Assembly: GCA_016709765.1 (NCBI GenBank)
Contig: JADJMD010000012.1
Location: forward strand, 620,001-684,000
Direction of reading: 5' to 3'
From: Ignavibacteriales bacterium
GTDB lineage: Bacteria; Bacteroidota; Ignavibacteria; Ignavibacteriales; Ignavibacteriaceae
DNA length: 64,000 bases
In this document: one piece after another, positions 63,646 to 64,000 of the stretch
How positions within the stretch are numbered: the first letter of the stretch is position 1
Layout: each line of letters starts with the position of its first letter
Translations under genes and position numbers: made by a program
The notes under the pieces: generated by a model
Seen by the model: only the letters and a program-made list of their open reading frames with translations
Told to the model about the DNA's origin: nothing
Database searches by the model: none

Positions 63646-64000
63646 CTAATCTTTCTTCTGTAATAAAACAGTTGCGAAGGAAACTACACCTTCTGTTCTA
63701 CCCACAAACCCAAGTTTTTCTGTTGTGGTGGCTTTTATAGATATTTGATCAATATCAACTTTAAGGATCTGGGAAATACGATTTCTTATTTGTTCAACGT
63801 AAGGAAATATTTTTGGATTTTCCATCGCAAGGACACAATCAAGATTTCCTAATTCATATCCTTTGTTTAGAATGAGCTCGTTAACGTGTTTTAAAAGTTT
63901 TGAACTATCTGCATCTTTCCATCTTTCATCGGTGTTTGGAAAGTGTTTTCCAATATCACCAAGTGCAAGTGCGCCAAGCATTGCATCACAAATTGCATGA
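63646..64000 (-). CDS. ispF: 2-C-methyl-D-erythritol 2,4-cyclodiphosphate synthase, 5' end outside window
   Basis: The C-terminal 117 residues of IspF run to the right edge: HAICDAMLGALALGDIGKHF at the cut, then FPNTDERWKDADS, NLDCVLAMENPKIFPY, VDIDQISIKATTTEKLG and GRTEGVVSFATVLL. The frame is still open at the edge. An internal ATG at 63981 is not the true start, since conserved residues lie upstream. IspF works in the non-mevalonate isoprenoid route. The N-terminal metal-binding D-x-H motif lies outside the window. Confidence 0.95.
   Translation of the reverse strand, partial: HAICDAMLGALALGDIGKHFPNTDERWKDADSSKLLKHVNELILNKGYELGNLDCVLAMENPKIFPYVEQIRNRISQILKVDIDQISIKATTTEKLGFVGRTEGVVSFATVLLQKKD

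Noticed and set aside
1..64000. CRISPR arrays, tRNA, rRNA, integrase or transposase genes
   Set aside because: Looked for on both strands; no direct-repeat arrays, tRNA cloverleaf signatures or recombinase motifs were recognised.

Overview
The window looks like chromosome of an uncultured or little-studied member of the Ignavibacteria (Bacteroidota/Chlorobi lineage). The support is a low-GC genome, secreted proteins ending in the type IX secretion (T9SS) type A sorting domain with the NYPNPFNPST-type linker, a CcoN-CcoO fused cbb3 oxidase with a one-heme CcoP, and a DUF3098-like small membrane protein. Nearly every gene is on the minus strand; the exceptions are a small island at 39.4-41.3 kb. 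No rRNA, tRNA, CRISPR array, transposase or phage gene was seen.

Layout. (1) 0-7.5 kb: outer-membrane and secreted proteins, namely a partial secreted protein, a TonB-dependent receptor and a large T9SS cargo protein with a strong nested terminator. (2) 7.7-16.9 kb: housekeeping genes (thioredoxin, FabI/FabL-like reductase, dnaE, dut, a flippase, nadC, a hot-dog thioesterase, accA). (3) 16.9-38.9 kb: a long surface-polysaccharide locus. It holds glycosyltransferases, an initiating polyprenyl-phosphate sugar transferase, a GT2 fused to what looks like a catalytically dead copy of that transferase, a deacetylase, a formyltransferase, an O-antigen-ligase-like protein, Wzz, an acetyltransferase, a flippase, a membrane-anchored glycosidase-like protein, three T9SS cargo genes and gmd. 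A 23S-IVP-type four-helix-bundle cassette with inverted-repeat ends is inserted in it. (4) 38.9-40.2 kb: a plus-strand island with two small genes, two structured-RNA candidates and two inverted copies of an intergenic repeat. (5) 40.2-47.6 kb: dprA, a methyltransferase, rarA, ftsB/divIC, ddl, an aldolase, a Gfo/Idh dehydrogenase and metF. (6) 47.8-58.9 kb: a penicillin-acylase-like enzyme and a complete cbb3 oxidase operon (ccoI-ccoS-ccoNO-ccoQ-ccoP-ccoG-ccoH-safE), in which ccoS appears to start at ATC. (7) 59.1-64 kb: an exonuclease, a thioesterase, threonine aldolase, lnt, a DedA protein and the 3' part of ispF.

The main caution is that between about 25.5 and 40.1 kb at least six genes are each broken by loss of one base in a short A/T run, and one gene is more heavily damaged. 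The long genes elsewhere are intact. This pattern points to consensus errors or low coverage in this locus more than to biology, so the broken genes are described here as single reconstructed genes. The most interesting biological candidates are the mutually exclusive RNA hairpins that would cover the ribosome-binding site of the DUF3098-like gene (39.69-39.82 kb), the GT2/pseudo-transferase fusion, the four-helix-bundle cassette and the ATC start of ccoS.
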